Source of the DNA: RHKX01 sp963826475
GTDB lineage: Bacteria > Actinomycetota > Thermoleophilia > Solirubrobacterales > 70-9
DNA length: 64,000 nucleotides
Direction of reading: 5' to 3'
NCBI GenBank assembly: GCA_963826475.1
Contig: CAWGXC010000003.1
Span: forward strand, 1,860,001-1,924,000
Shown: in pieces, positions 56,296 to 64,000 of the stretch
How the letters are laid out: every line of letters starts with the position of its first letter
Position numbering within the stretch: position 1 is the stretch's first letter
Program-made: the position numbers and the translations under genes
The notes under the pieces: generated by a model
The model's input: only the letters and a program-made list of their open reading frames with translations
Told to the model about the DNA's origin: nothing
The model's database searches: none

Positions 56296-57275
56296 GCGAC
56301 GGTCTTGGCGTTCGGGTCCGTGTCGGCCTCATAGGCGTCGGGGCGGCCGTCGAGGTCGCTGTCGCGGATCGCCGCGAGCACGTCGCTCGAGAGCTTGGGC
56401 CCGTCGGCCGGATTCAGCGGCGCCGCGAGGATCCCGACCGTGATCTCGTCGCCGTCGACCTCCTCCAGCGTCACGTGAGGTGGATTGCGGAGCGGGACCG
56501 TGACCATCTTCTCGAGCATCCGCTGAAGCCGTTGTGGCGTGACGCTGGCGGAGAACTTTGCTCGGAGCTCGACCCGCTCGGGCTCGTTGATCGGGATCAC
56601 CGCGAGCTGCATGATCACGTTGTTGGGGATCATCGTCCTGTCCCCGCCGCTGATCAGCGTCGTGTAGAAGAGCCCGAGGGAGCCGACGATGCCCTCGACC
56701 TCCCCGGCCATCGATCCGCCGCGCAGGCGCACCCGGTCGCCGACCTGAAACGGGCGGGTCGTCAGCAGCACCAGACCCGCGAACACGTGCGCGAGGGTCT
56801 GCTGGGCGGCGAGGCCGAGGACGACCGCCGTGAACGCGCCCCCCACGGCGAGGGTCTCAGGCTTGACGCCGGCGATCCGCAGTGCGGTGACGATCACGAT
56901 CGCGATCGTGGCGAGCCGGATCAGAAAGCCGGTGGTCCCGGCCGTGCCGGGCTGCAGTCGGCGGAAGAGCTGCGGGGCGAGGCCGCGGGCGATGGTGCGG
57001 GCGAGCAGCCATCCCAAGAGCGCGAGGCTCACCGCGGTGGCGTAACGGATGAACTTGCCCGCGTTGTCGGGGAAGATCGAGTGGCGCTCGCCGAAGACCA
57101 CCAGCACCCCGGCGATCAGGATGACGAGCAGGAGCGCCTCACGGCGCGCCCGGCGCGCGTCGCCGCGGTTGATCTCGCCGCCGAGGCCGACTTCCTGCCA
57201 GACCTCCGTCCGCGATTCGAACGCCCGGATGTTGCGTAGATCCGGCCTGCGGCCCTTTCCGTAGATTCGCCTCAT
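56292..57275 (-). CDS. MscS-family mechanosensitive channel with C-terminal DxDxDG motif
   Basis: 327 residues. A polar N-terminus of about 45 residues is followed by three helices (LLLVILIAGVLVVFGERH, ATAVSLALLGWLLARTIARG, FLIRLATIAIVIVTALRIAG) and the pore helix and beta domain: AFTAVVLGLAAQQTLAHVFA, PFQVGDRVRLRGG, VEGIVGSLGLFYTTLISGG and RTMIPNNVIMQLAV. The channel releases solutes on hypo-osmotic shock. The last 25 residues add D305-S-D307-L-D309-G and DAYEADTDPN, an EF-hand/thrombospondin-3-like calcium motif on the cytoplasmic side. A stand-alone gene. Confidence 0.9.
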   Translation of the reverse strand: MRRIYGKGRRPDLRNIRAFESRTEVWQEVGLGGEINRGDARRARREALLLVILIAGVLVVFGERHSIFPDNAGKFIRYATAVSLALLGWLLARTIARGLAPQLFRRLQPGTAGTTGFLIRLATIAIVIVTALRIAGVKPETLAVGGAFTAVVLGLAAQQTLAHVFAGLVLLTTRPFQVGDRVRLRGGSMAGEVEGIVGSLGLFYTTLISGGDRTMIPNNVIMQLAVIPINEPERVELRAKFSASVTPQRLQRMLEKMVTVPLRNPPHVTLEEVDGDEITVGILAAPLNPADGPKLSSDVLAAIRDSDLDGRPDAYEADTDPNAKTVA

Positions 57276-57325
57276 CGGGTCATTGTTACGGCCCGGGCCA
57301 CCGGAGCGCAGTGATTGATCTCACG

Positions 57326-59020
57326 CTAGGGGAGCGCGGTGCCCGCGATCCGCATCGACTCGTCGAGCCGCTCCCGCAGCTCGGCCGCGACCGTCCTGCC
57401 CCAGGCAGTCGGGGATTCGCCTGAGCGGACGTCGAGCAGGTTCGCCCGCTCGTCCGGATCCCGCTCGAGGTCGTACATCTCGTACTCGGCGGGTGCGGAT
57501 CCCGCGGGGTCGAGGTACACCGCGTACTTGGCCGAGGCGGTGCGGACCGCCCGCACCCGGTTGGGCTGGCCCGGCGCCTCCGTCATGGCCGTCCCTGCCT
57601 GGTGATCGTCGAACGTGAAGTGAATGGAATCCTGGACGCTCTCGGCAGGCGCGGCATGGTCGAGGACCGGAGAGAGATCCACGGGGGAGCGGCTGACTCG
57701 CTCGTTCTCGGGGTTCGCTGCCGCGGCGATGATCGGGGTCAGGTCGTTGCCACGCAGACCCCCCTGCGGTTCCCGGCCCGGCGCCGCCAGGCTCAGCATC
57801 GTAGGCAGCAAGTCGACGAGCGAGGCCAGCGCGTCGGTCTCGGTCGGCCCGGAGAACAGCACCGGGTTGGAGACGACGATCGGCACGTTGATCGTCTCCT
57901 CGTATGCGTTGAACGCCTTCTGGCGCAGGCCGCCGTGAGAGAGCCCCATCTCACCATGGTCGGCACAGCGGACGATGACCGTGCTCGAGCGGAGCGAGTC
58001 GGGGTCACCGGGATCCCCGAGGGCTTTCATGATCCGGCCGATCTTCTGATCGACGAGGCGATGGAGGTGGGCGTAGAAGTTGACGTAGTCGAGTTGCTGG
58101 CGCCGGGTGCGCAGCGGTCCCATGTATGCGGTCATGCCCATCCGCATCAGCGAGTGGACGGCGGGCTTGCCGCGCAGGTTCTCATCGACCGTCGGCGGCA
58201 GCTGAACGCCGAGCTCGCGATATTCCTCGTCGCCGTAGCCGCCCGCCCGGTAGCTAGCCGGATAGCCGAGCACGTCGTGTGGGTTGACGAGCGAGACGAT
58301 CAGGCAGAACGGCTCGGGAAGCGCATCCTGCGAGAGCCAGCTCTCCACCTGCCGGGTGTAGACCTCATCCCAGCCCTCTCCCTCGCCGGCGTTACCGCCG
58401 CCGAAGTGCTCCGCCTTGGCGTTCTCCCCAGCGTCCGGCGCCTCCCACTCCTTGAATCCATATTCGCGATCGAGTCGCTCGGCGTCGCGATCGGTCCAGC
58501 CGCCGAGCATCGCTCCCTCGCCACCGGATGGGTGGGTCAGATGCCACTTGCCCTTGTAGGCGACGTGATAGCCGCGAGCCGCCATCAGCGCCCCGAGCGC
58601 GGGGGCGTCGGCTGGCAGCTCGGTCTCGCCTCCGGTGCTCGAGCCAAGCCCGAGGGCGCCGCGGGCGAACTGCCTGAGCACGCGGCGGGGCGGCGCCTCC
58701 CGGCCGCGCAGGATCCGGCCCATCGTCGTCGCCACTGCCGGTGCGTTGCGCGGATCGGGACGGAGGTCGGCAGCCGTCAGAGTCAGCTTCACCCCATGCT
58801 CAGCCGGATAGACACCGGTCATCAGCGTCGCGCGGCTCGGCGAGCACATGGCGGTGTTGCAGAAGCCCTGGTTGAAGGTGAGCCCCGTCCGTGCGAGCTC
58901 GGTCTGGTTGGGCATCAGGCGCTGCAGCCACCCGGGCTCCTCGGGCCAATGACGAGCTCGTCGCTGCTGGTCTGTGATCAACAACAGCAGGTTGGGGGGT
59001 TTGGGCGTGGAGGCGGACAA
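57326..59020 (-). CDS. Sulfatase (type I, Cys-type)
   Basis: 564 residues from TTG 59020. NLLLLITDQQR opens the metal-binding site. The formylglycine motif is C59-S-P-S-R63 in FCNTAMCSPSRATLMTGVYP. Other blocks are YHVAYKGKWHLTHP, PFCLIVSLVNPHDV and IVRCADHGEMGLSHGG, with the metal-binding DHG. The catalytic residues are complete. It has no signal peptide, unlike the other sulfatase in the cluster, so it acts in the cytoplasm or is exported otherwise. It hydrolyses a sulfate ester of unknown kind. It follows the small secreted protein gene on the same strand with 9 bases between, in one operon. Confidence 0.92.
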   Translation of the reverse strand: MSASTPKPPNLLLLITDQQRRARHWPEEPGWLQRLMPNQTELARTGLTFNQGFCNTAMCSPSRATLMTGVYPAEHGVKLTLTAADLRPDPRNAPAVATTMGRILRGREAPPRRVLRQFARGALGLGSSTGGETELPADAPALGALMAARGYHVAYKGKWHLTHPSGGEGAMLGGWTDRDAERLDREYGFKEWEAPDAGENAKAEHFGGGNAGEGEGWDEVYTRQVESWLSQDALPEPFCLIVSLVNPHDVLGYPASYRAGGYGDEEYRELGVQLPPTVDENLRGKPAVHSLMRMGMTAYMGPLRTRRQQLDYVNFYAHLHRLVDQKIGRIMKALGDPGDPDSLRSSTVIVRCADHGEMGLSHGGLRQKAFNAYEETINVPIVVSNPVLFSGPTETDALASLVDLLPTMLSLAAPGREPQGGLRGNDLTPIIAAAANPENERVSRSPVDLSPVLDHAAPAESVQDSIHFTFDDHQAGTAMTEAPGQPNRVRAVRTASAKYAVYLDPAGSAPAEYEMYDLERDPDERANLLDVRSGESPTAWGRTVAAELRERLDESMRIAGTALP

Positions 59021-59029
59021 GGCGATCGG

Positions 59030-59494
59030 CTAGAAGCGCGCGCGGCCCTTGAGCGTGATCTCGCCCGACTGGCCGTCGAGGGTGTTGTGGTCGTAAACGT
59101 CGAGCTTCTTGCCCCTGATCCCCTCGTAGCGGCCCTTGCCACCTGCGAACGTCGCGGTTCCGGTGAACGTGATCCCGGTGGCGTCAACGACGTAGTGGGT
59201 GGCCACCGTCCCGAGGGCCGAGCCTCGCGGTGTGCGGATCTTGAAGGAGCCGTCCATCGTCTGATCGGGCCCGAAGGTCGCGAGGACCTTGATCGTGCCG
59301 GCGCCGAACGGCTTGCCGGTGATCGTGCCGCGATCCTCGATCGTCCCCGGCGCCGGGGAGCCGGTCGACTTGGTCGTCCCGGCGACGTCGACCCGGTGGC
59401 GGGAGGCATCCTTCGCCGCCTCCGCATCGGTCGTGAGCAAGACCAGCGCACCGGCGAGAAGCGCGAGGAGCCCGCACGCGCGCGGGAGCCTCAC
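59030..59494 (-). CDS. Small secreted protein, allene-oxide-cyclase-like barrel
   Basis: 154 residues from GTG 59494, which overlaps the stop of the upstream sulfatase (GTGA), a coupled start. A signal peptide (GLLALLAGALVLLTTDAEA) is followed by a beta-rich domain with GTIEDRGTITGKPFGAGTIK, GTVATHYVVDATGITFTGTA and FAGGKGRYEGIRGKK, the lipocalin/allene oxide cyclase-like pattern in which GGTGRYxGxxG is typical. These proteins are exported and have no assigned function in bacteria. Encoded between two sulfatases in one operon, so it may bind their substrate or product. Confidence 0.78.
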   Translation of the reverse strand: MRLPRACGLLALLAGALVLLTTDAEAAKDASRHRVDVAGTTKSTGSPAPGTIEDRGTITGKPFGAGTIKVLATFGPDQTMDGSFKIRTPRGSALGTVATHYVVDATGITFTGTATFAGGKGRYEGIRGKKLDVYDHNTLDGQSGEITLKGRARF

Positions 59495-61134
59495 GGCTTG
59501 ACGTCGCACGACTTCCCCTTGCACTTGTCGAGCTGCACGAGCTTGCGACCCAGCCTTGCCTCGATCCCGCGGTAGCGGGGGGTGCCGGCCATGTTGTTCA
59601 GCTGGAACGGGTCCCGCTTGCGGTCGTAGAGCTCGTGCTCGCCCGTCTCCGTCCAGATCACGAACGTGTACCGGTTGGTGCGCACGCCGCTGTATGGACG
59701 ATCCCAAGCGTTCTGCGGGATATCGCCCTCGAACAGTGGGGCCGGCGCTTCGATCTCAATCGCCCGATCCGGCACCTTGCTCGGATCCCTGATCGTCGGC
59801 AGCAGCGAGACGCCGTCCATGGTCCGCCCCGCCTTCGCCCCGGCCATGTCGACCAGGGTGGGCGCGAAGTCGATGTTGGAGACCTGACCGCGGACCGTCT
59901 TGCCCCTGGGCACGCCGGGGCCGCGGACGATCAGCGGAACCTTCAGCGACTCCTCGTAGGGAAGGTACTTGTCACCGGGGATCCGGTGCTCACCCTGGAG
60001 CCAGCCGTTGTCGGATACGAAGATGATCATCGTGTCCTTCAGCTGGTGGGTCGAGCGCAGGATCCTCACCATCTCGGCCACGTGATCGTCGACGGCCATC
60101 ATCGATCCGGCGCGGCCCTCGTAGTCGAGCTGCAGCTGGTCGATCTGCGCCTGACTCAGCTCTGAGGCCGTCTGCTGCAGGTGCGACGACTTGTCGGTGA
60201 AGTCGGGCTCGTTGAAGTTCGGCGGATGCGGCAGCTTGAACTTGCCGCTCGCCTTCGAGTAGCGCTGGGGCGGACGCGGATCGCGCCCGGGGCGGCCCAT
60301 CAGCGTCGTCGAGACGTCTTCCCGGTGCGGCGCCGCGGGGGCCCACCAGACGAAGAAGGGCTTCTTCGAGCCTCGCTGCCGGCGGATGATCCGCTCGGTG
60401 ACCTCGCCGGTCACGTCGGGGGAGTAATCGCTCGGCTTGTGCGTGCCCCAGTAGTCGTAGGGGGCGGGGCCGAAGACCTCGCGGAGCTTGGCGAGGACGC
60501 CCTGCAGCCCACCGGGGTTGGGGATCACCTCGATCTTCGCGAACTCGACGAGCCCCTTCGCGAAGGCGGAGTCACCCCAGGTCTTGAGCTTGCCGTTCCG
60601 GTTCATGACGAAGTTGAAGTAGTCGTAGGCCGAGACGTCGAGCAGGCCGCGCCAGATGTCGAAACCGGCGGGGACCTCGCCGTGGGCGTCCCTGGCGCCG
60701 TAGCCGTTGAGCCACTTGCCGATCAGCGCGGTCTCGTAGCCGGCCTTGTCGAGCCAGGCGGGCAGGATGTTCCTGCGGTCCTTCATCCCGTACCAGCCGT
60801 ACGGCCAGAAGTTGCCGATGACGCCGTGGTTGTGGGCGTACTGGCCGGAGATGAAGGTGGCGCGCGAGGGGCAGCAGAGCGGGAACGAGTCGACCGCGTT
60901 GGAGAAGCTAGTTCCCTTCTCGGCGAGCAGCTTTTCGACGTGCGGCATGAGCTCGAGGTCGTCGTAGGACATGTCGTCGGTCATCACGACGAGGATGTTC
61001 GGGCGGCCGTCGGCGTCGGCGCCGGCCGGCCTCGCCTGAGCGCTCGGGCCCATCGCGAGCGCGACGGCGCCGATCGCCAGGAGGGTGCCGAGCACCCGCG
61101 CCTTCACTCTCCGGCCACTCACCGCTCCAACCAT
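59491..61134 (-). CDS. Secreted sulfatase (type I, Cys-type)
   Basis: 547 residues from ATG 61134. A signal peptide (VLGTLLAIGAVALAMGPSAQA) is followed by NILVVMTDDMSYDDLELMPH, the formylglycine site C88-P-S-R91 in PLCCPSRATFISGQYAHNHG, ALIGKWLNGYG, VSDNGWLQGEHRIPGDK and DFAPTLVDMAGAKAG. All catalytic positions are present. The C-terminal YDRKRDPFQLNNMAG is typical of N-acetylglucosamine-6-sulfatase or arylsulfatase types. It would act outside the membrane. It is first of three genes and divergent from a TetR operon, with the TetR palindrome between, so the regulator probably controls it. Confidence 0.93.
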   Translation of the reverse strand: MVGAVSGRRVKARVLGTLLAIGAVALAMGPSAQARPAGADADGRPNILVVMTDDMSYDDLELMPHVEKLLAEKGTSFSNAVDSFPLCCPSRATFISGQYAHNHGVIGNFWPYGWYGMKDRRNILPAWLDKAGYETALIGKWLNGYGARDAHGEVPAGFDIWRGLLDVSAYDYFNFVMNRNGKLKTWGDSAFAKGLVEFAKIEVIPNPGGLQGVLAKLREVFGPAPYDYWGTHKPSDYSPDVTGEVTERIIRRQRGSKKPFFVWWAPAAPHREDVSTTLMGRPGRDPRPPQRYSKASGKFKLPHPPNFNEPDFTDKSSHLQQTASELSQAQIDQLQLDYEGRAGSMMAVDDHVAEMVRILRSTHQLKDTMIIFVSDNGWLQGEHRIPGDKYLPYEESLKVPLIVRGPGVPRGKTVRGQVSNIDFAPTLVDMAGAKAGRTMDGVSLLPTIRDPSKVPDRAIEIEAPAPLFEGDIPQNAWDRPYSGVRTNRYTFVIWTETGEHELYDRKRDPFQLNNMAGTPRYRGIEARLGRKLVQLDKCKGKSCDVKP

Positions 61135-61169
61135 CTCGTCGCTCCCGCTGTAGGTCTCTCCGCTGCTAA

Positions 61170-61188
61170 TGTAACACGCTGTGACACA
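61170..61188. promoter_or_regulatory. Palindromic TetR operator candidate
   Basis: TGTAACACGCTGTGACACA forms an interrupted palindrome, TGT-N2-CAC-N3-GTG-N2-ACA (8 of 9 pairs across the arms apart from the N2 positions). It overlaps the GTG start of the tetR gene (61181) and lies 36 bases upstream of the divergent sulfatase ATG. That is the usual position of an autoregulatory TetR site controlling both directions. Confidence 0.6.
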
Positions 61189-61789
61189 GAGTGTGGAAGC
61201 AAAGTCGAGGCCCCGCCTGAGCCGCGACGAAGCTCGTACGCGAATCATCGATTCGGCGATCGAGCTGGTCCGCGAGCGCGCCTACGCGGAGCTCAAGGTC
61301 GGCGAGATCATGGATCGCGCCGGGCTCGAGCGGACGATCTTCTACCGCCACTTCGAGAACGTCGGCGCGCTGCTGCTGCAGGCCGGCCGCGAGGCCATCG
61401 AACAGCTCTACTCCGCGCAGGTGGAGCTCGCGCAAACGCGCACCGAGATCGACCCCGAGGTCATTCGCACCGCGCTCGAAGTTCCGGTGACCATCTACCA
61501 CCGGCATGGGCCCCTCCTGCGCGCGGTCGCCGAGGCGGTTGCGGCCGACCAGCTGGTGGCCGCCGATCAGGAGGAGATCCGCAACCGCTTCGACGAGCTG
61601 GTCGCGGGCGCGCTGCGCGCGTCAGAGCACCCGCCGACCAACGTGGACGAGACCGCCCGCGCCCTCAACCTGCTCAACGAGCGTTATCTGCTCGACGCAT
61701 TCGGACGGGAGCCGCGCGTCTCGGTCGAGACCGCCGCTCAGACACTCAGTGAAATCTGGGCCCCGGTGCTCAGCGGAGGGAGAACCTGA
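61181..61789 (+). CDS. TetR-family transcriptional regulator
   Basis: 202 residues from GTG 61181. TetR HTH (about 17-62): RTRIIDSAIELVRERAYAEL, KVGEIMDRAGLERTIFYRHF and ENVGALLLQAGREAIEQLY. The ligand domain is helical and of the type that follows YxHF...LL in TetR_N proteins. It starts an operon with a DUF1330 protein (TGA/ATG overlap) and a propeller protein, and diverges from the sulfatase operon. The start codon lies in a palindrome. Ligand unknown; a lipid or aromatic is common for this family. Confidence 0.92.
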   Translation: MTQSVEAKSRPRLSRDEARTRIIDSAIELVRERAYAELKVGEIMDRAGLERTIFYRHFENVGALLLQAGREAIEQLYSAQVELAQTRTEIDPEVIRTALEVPVTIYHRHGPLLRAVAEAVAADQLVAADQEEIRNRFDELVAGALRASEHPPTNVDETARALNLLNERYLLDAFGREPRVSVETAAQTLSEIWAPVLSGGRT

Positions 61790-62229
61790 TGGCGATCGAA
61801 CCCGACGAGCAGCAGCTGGCCGCGATCGGCTCGCGGGCCGGCGGTCCCGACGACGGGCCGGTCGTGATGCTGAATCTGAACCGGTATCGCGAGCGGGCCG
61901 CTTACGCGAAGCCGCCGCGCGAGGGCCACAGCGCCGAGGTCACCGGCCGCGAGGCCTACGCGCGATACGGCGAGGTCGCCCAGGGCGTGCTCGAGCGCGT
62001 CGGCGGTCACATCCTCTGGTACTCCCAGACGCAGGAGACCGTGATCGGTGACGCGTCCGACGTCTATGACGAGGTGATCGCCGTCTGGTACCCCAACCGC
62101 ACCGCCTTCATCAGCCTGGCCACCGCGCCGGAGATCATCCCCGCGCTCGCCGATCGCGTTGCCGGACTGGAGCGCGCCGCGATCATCTGCTGCGAGGGCG
62201 GCTCCGAGCCGCTGCTGACGGGGCCCTGA
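61789..62229 (+). CDS. DUF1330-like (NIPSNAP-related) protein
   Basis: 146 residues from ATG 61789, overlapping the tetR stop, with GGAGGGA upstream. Pattern: VVMLNLNRYRERAAY, GREAYARYGEVAQGVLERVG, GHILWYSQTQETVIGDAS and YDEVIAVWYPNRTAFISLAT, typical of the DUF1330 dimeric alpha+beta barrel. No catalytic function is established in this family; some bind small hydrophobic molecules. The middle gene of a coupled three-gene operon with TetR. Confidence 0.87.
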   Translation: MAIEPDEQQLAAIGSRAGGPDDGPVVMLNLNRYRERAAYAKPPREGHSAEVTGREAYARYGEVAQGVLERVGGHILWYSQTQETVIGDASDVYDEVIAVWYPNRTAFISLATAPEIIPALADRVAGLERAAIICCEGGSEPLLTGP

Positions 62230-62233
62230 GCAG

Positions 62234-63592
62234 GTGGCCCGCGGCGGGTACTGGCCACGGCCATGGACCTGCGAGGACGGCGGACCCCGGCGCTGGGGGT
62301 CTGCGATCGGCCTGACGGGGCTCGGCATCCAGCCGGGCGAGCGGCTCGAGGTCGCGGCCGTCCACGACGCGTTCGCCACCGACGCCCTCGTCCGTCGCGA
62401 ACCCGGTGAGCTCTACGCGCTCCGCCACGACATCCCGCTGCGTGGAGTTCAGTCGACGCCGGTGGAGGGGTGGGTGGAGCTGCTCGACCCCGAAACCCTC
62501 GAGGTCGTGGCCTCGACCCCGCGACTCCCGGGTGGGGCCTACTGGCCCGGCGGCATCGCCGCGCACGCGAACGGCGATTTGCACATGGTCTTCGGCCGCT
62601 GGGCACATCGGCTCAGCGCGGAGCTGGAGGTCCTCGCCTCCCATCGACTGCCCGTCCCCCGCCCCCACAACTCCTTCGTGGTGCTCAACGGCGGCGAGCT
62701 CGTGACGAAGGACTGCGACGCGCCGGCCGGCCTGGAGCCATCGACCCTCTCCGTGCTCGACCCCGAAACGTTGCTTCCCCTCGCCGCGCCGCTGCGGCTT
62801 CCGGAGCCCTCGATCGCTCGCCTCTCCAGCGATGGCGAGACCGTCGTCGCGATCGGCACGACGCAGGTCTTCCGACTGCGGCTCGATCGCGAGGGCGGCC
62901 GCCTCGTCGTCGAGGAGGCCTGGCGCCCGAGCTACGGCCCGGAGCCGGAGCGCAGCTACGGGTGGGATCCGGTGATCACCGACGAGCACGTCCTCTGGAT
63001 GGACAACGGACGCAACCACACCGATCGCTCGATGCTGAGCAGCGGCGTCCAGGCCAATCCCGTCAGACTCTGGTGGGCGCGCCGCGACGACGGCTCGGTC
63101 CGCTCGACCGAGATCAGCGGCCTTCCCCACGGGACCGAGTCCAACCCACCGGGGTGGGACCCGGTGGGGCGAATCGTGGTGGCCTACGACGCGGGCAACG
63201 CCGTGGTCCGCGCCTGGCGGATGGGGGGCGACGAGCTCGAGCCGCTCTGGCGCCACGACGACCTCGCTCATGCCGGCCACCTCATCCTCTACCCCGACAC
63301 TCGTGAGCTCGTCGTCGGTGATTGGCACGACAGGGCGTTTCTGCGCCGGCCGGCGGTCCGGCCGGCGGTCGGCCTGCTCAGTCAGGTGATGTCGCGGTCG
63401 GCGCGTGCTCGACGCATCTCGCTGGCGACGGGCAGCGACCAGCTCGTCGTCCTCGATCTGGACACCGGCGAGGAGAAGGCGCGCGTCGGGGTGCCCTCGC
63501 CGTCGCAGGGCTTCCTCTTCCCCGCACCGGGCTTCGGGCGGGACGTCTACTACCAATCACTGACCACGATCGCGCGGGTCGTGGTCGTCTGA
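62234..63592 (+). CDS. Beta-propeller protein of unknown function
   Basis: 452 residues from GTG 62234, four bases after the DUF1330 gene. No signal peptide or membrane segment. Repeating strands with GG-type turns include VELLDPETLEVVASTPRLPG, GGIAAHANGDLHMVFG, LSVLDPETLLPLAAPLRL and LVVLDLDTGEEKARVGVPSP. The DPETL and LDTG turns recur as in PQQ/YVTN-type propellers. About six or seven blades are plausible. No catalytic residues can be named. The N-terminus (GGYWPRPWTCEDGGPRRWGS) looks conserved. It is the last gene of the TetR operon and may sense or bind the pathway ligand. Confidence 0.72.
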   Translation: MARGGYWPRPWTCEDGGPRRWGSAIGLTGLGIQPGERLEVAAVHDAFATDALVRREPGELYALRHDIPLRGVQSTPVEGWVELLDPETLEVVASTPRLPGGAYWPGGIAAHANGDLHMVFGRWAHRLSAELEVLASHRLPVPRPHNSFVVLNGGELVTKDCDAPAGLEPSTLSVLDPETLLPLAAPLRLPEPSIARLSSDGETVVAIGTTQVFRLRLDREGGRLVVEEAWRPSYGPEPERSYGWDPVITDEHVLWMDNGRNHTDRSMLSSGVQANPVRLWWARRDDGSVRSTEISGLPHGTESNPPGWDPVGRIVVAYDAGNAVVRAWRMGGDELEPLWRHDDLAHAGHLILYPDTRELVVGDWHDRAFLRRPAVRPAVGLLSQVMSRSARARRISLATGSDQLVVLDLDTGEEKARVGVPSPSQGFLFPAPGFGRDVYYQSLTTIARVVVV

Positions 63593-63596
63593 TTCC

Positions 63597-64000
63597 TCAG
63601 CGGCCGACCGCCATCTGAATGGCCTCGGCCACCCGTTCGGGATCCTCGAGCTGCGGGTAATGGCCGAGGTCGGGTAGCTCGGCTACGCGGATCCCGGGGC
63701 GCAGTTCCCGCAGCGCCGCGAGCACGTCCGTCGTGGCGACAGGATCCTGCAATCCCCAAATCAGGCTGAGGTTGCGGGGCCAGTCGCGGATGGCGCCGTG
63801 CCAGCGATCGGCGTGCGTGATGCGCTCCTCGAGGTAGGCGATCAGCTCGTGCCCGAGGGTGCGCCCACCGCCGTGGCAGATCAGCTCCCACTGGTCGGCC
63901 GCCTCCTCCTCGGTCAGCGGGTGCGCAGCCGAGAAGACGGAGCCGAACTGCTGGCGGAACACGCGCGCGTTGGAGAGTCGAGCCGCGAGCGGACCGACCC
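63597..64000 (-). CDS. Alpha/beta hydrolase C-terminal part (cut by window edge)
   Basis: The last about 134 residues of a reverse-strand alpha/beta hydrolase; the frame is open past base 64000, so the N-terminus is not seen. Visible: LSLIWGLQDPVATTDVLAAL, where Asp is the probable acid, and VAELPDLGHYPQLEDPERVA, where His is the catalytic base. The nucleophile is outside the window. It resembles epoxide hydrolase-like or dehalogenase-like enzymes. Convergent with the propeller operon, 4 bases apart. Residues upstream include LSNARVFRQQFGS, the cap region. Confidence 0.75.
   Translation of the reverse strand, partial: VGPLAARLSNARVFRQQFGSVFSAAHPLTEEEAADQWELICHGGGRTLGHELIAYLEERITHADRWHGAIRDWPRNLSLIWGLQDPVATTDVLAALRELRPGIRVAELPDLGHYPQLEDPERVAEAIQMAVGR

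Overview
The window is a 64 kb piece of a high-GC actinobacterial chromosome. GTG and TTG starts are frequent, genes are tightly packed, and the content fits the Thermoleophilia (Solirubrobacterales-like): an inositol-1-phosphate synthase and CDP-alcohol phosphotransferase cluster, a dnaK-grpE-dnaJ-hspR operon, a MerR-B12 light regulator beside an ECF sigma factor, and a glycosyltransferase-PHP fusion. The lineage is inferred from gene families and composition, not from a marker tree. There is no phage, insertion sequence, CRISPR array or rRNA operon. No stretch over about 300 bases lacks a gene.

Layout. 1-7.2 kb: a truncated ECF sigma factor with its YCII partner, a PepSY-containing polytopic membrane protein, a lipoprotein and hydrolase, a PAS-PAS-EAL protein and a VIT/CCC1-type transporter. 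7.2-10 kb: an OmpR-type two-component system next to a secreted PepSY-like protein; both promoter regions carry 11-bp-spaced direct repeats. 10.1-14.8 kb: a heparinase II/III-like secreted protein, a divergent CarH/LitR-type regulator and ECF sigma factor, and a DoxX-Rieske fusion. 14.9-21.2 kb: a stress/redox island with two universal stress proteins, a divergent NarL-type regulator and GAF histidine kinase, a DoxX protein, and a decayed alcohol dehydrogenase/phosphotransferase locus. This recalls the mycobacterial DevR/DevS regulon. 21.4-30 kb: membrane proteins, a flavodoxin, a proline catabolic operon (putA-like PRODH, then P5C dehydrogenase), a creatininase-family enzyme, tRNA-Val(UAC), a candidate structured RNA, an SDR, Lgt, tRNA-Glu(UUC) and an HTH plus homing-endonuclease-like protein.

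30-43.2 kb: a 1136-residue secreted beta-propeller protein with a histidine-rich tail, ornithine carbamoyltransferase, an endonuclease/phosphatase-fold protein, a basic histone/phasin-like protein, an RlmD-type rRNA methyltransferase, an LLM flavin oxidoreductase, a UDG-superfamily Fe-S protein without the usual catalytic residues, the glycosyltransferase-PHP fusion and a GMC oxidoreductase. 43.2-49.3 kb: a probable inositol-lipid cluster (ino1, CDP-alcohol phosphotransferase, PAP2/inositolphosphotransferase-like protein, alpha/beta hydrolase), then a PfkB kinase, an Nth-like glycosylase and a membrane-anchored cytochrome c. 49.3-57.3 kb: a secreted nuclease/phosphatase-fold protein, the Hsp70 operon with its HspR repressor, a class A beta-lactamase-like protein, a small membrane protein and an MscS channel with a C-terminal DxDxDG motif. 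57.3-64 kb: two sulfatases flanking a small secreted barrel-like protein, a divergent TetR operon (TetR, DUF1330, propeller protein) with a palindrome at its start codon, and a truncated alpha/beta hydrolase.

Most genes are ordinary actinobacterial genes. The least ordinary features are the light-regulator module with an altered cobalamin-site residue, the GT-PHP/UDG-like pair, the DoxX-Rieske fusion, the fused broken locus near 17 kb and the hairpin-rich candidate RNA near 27.6 kb.
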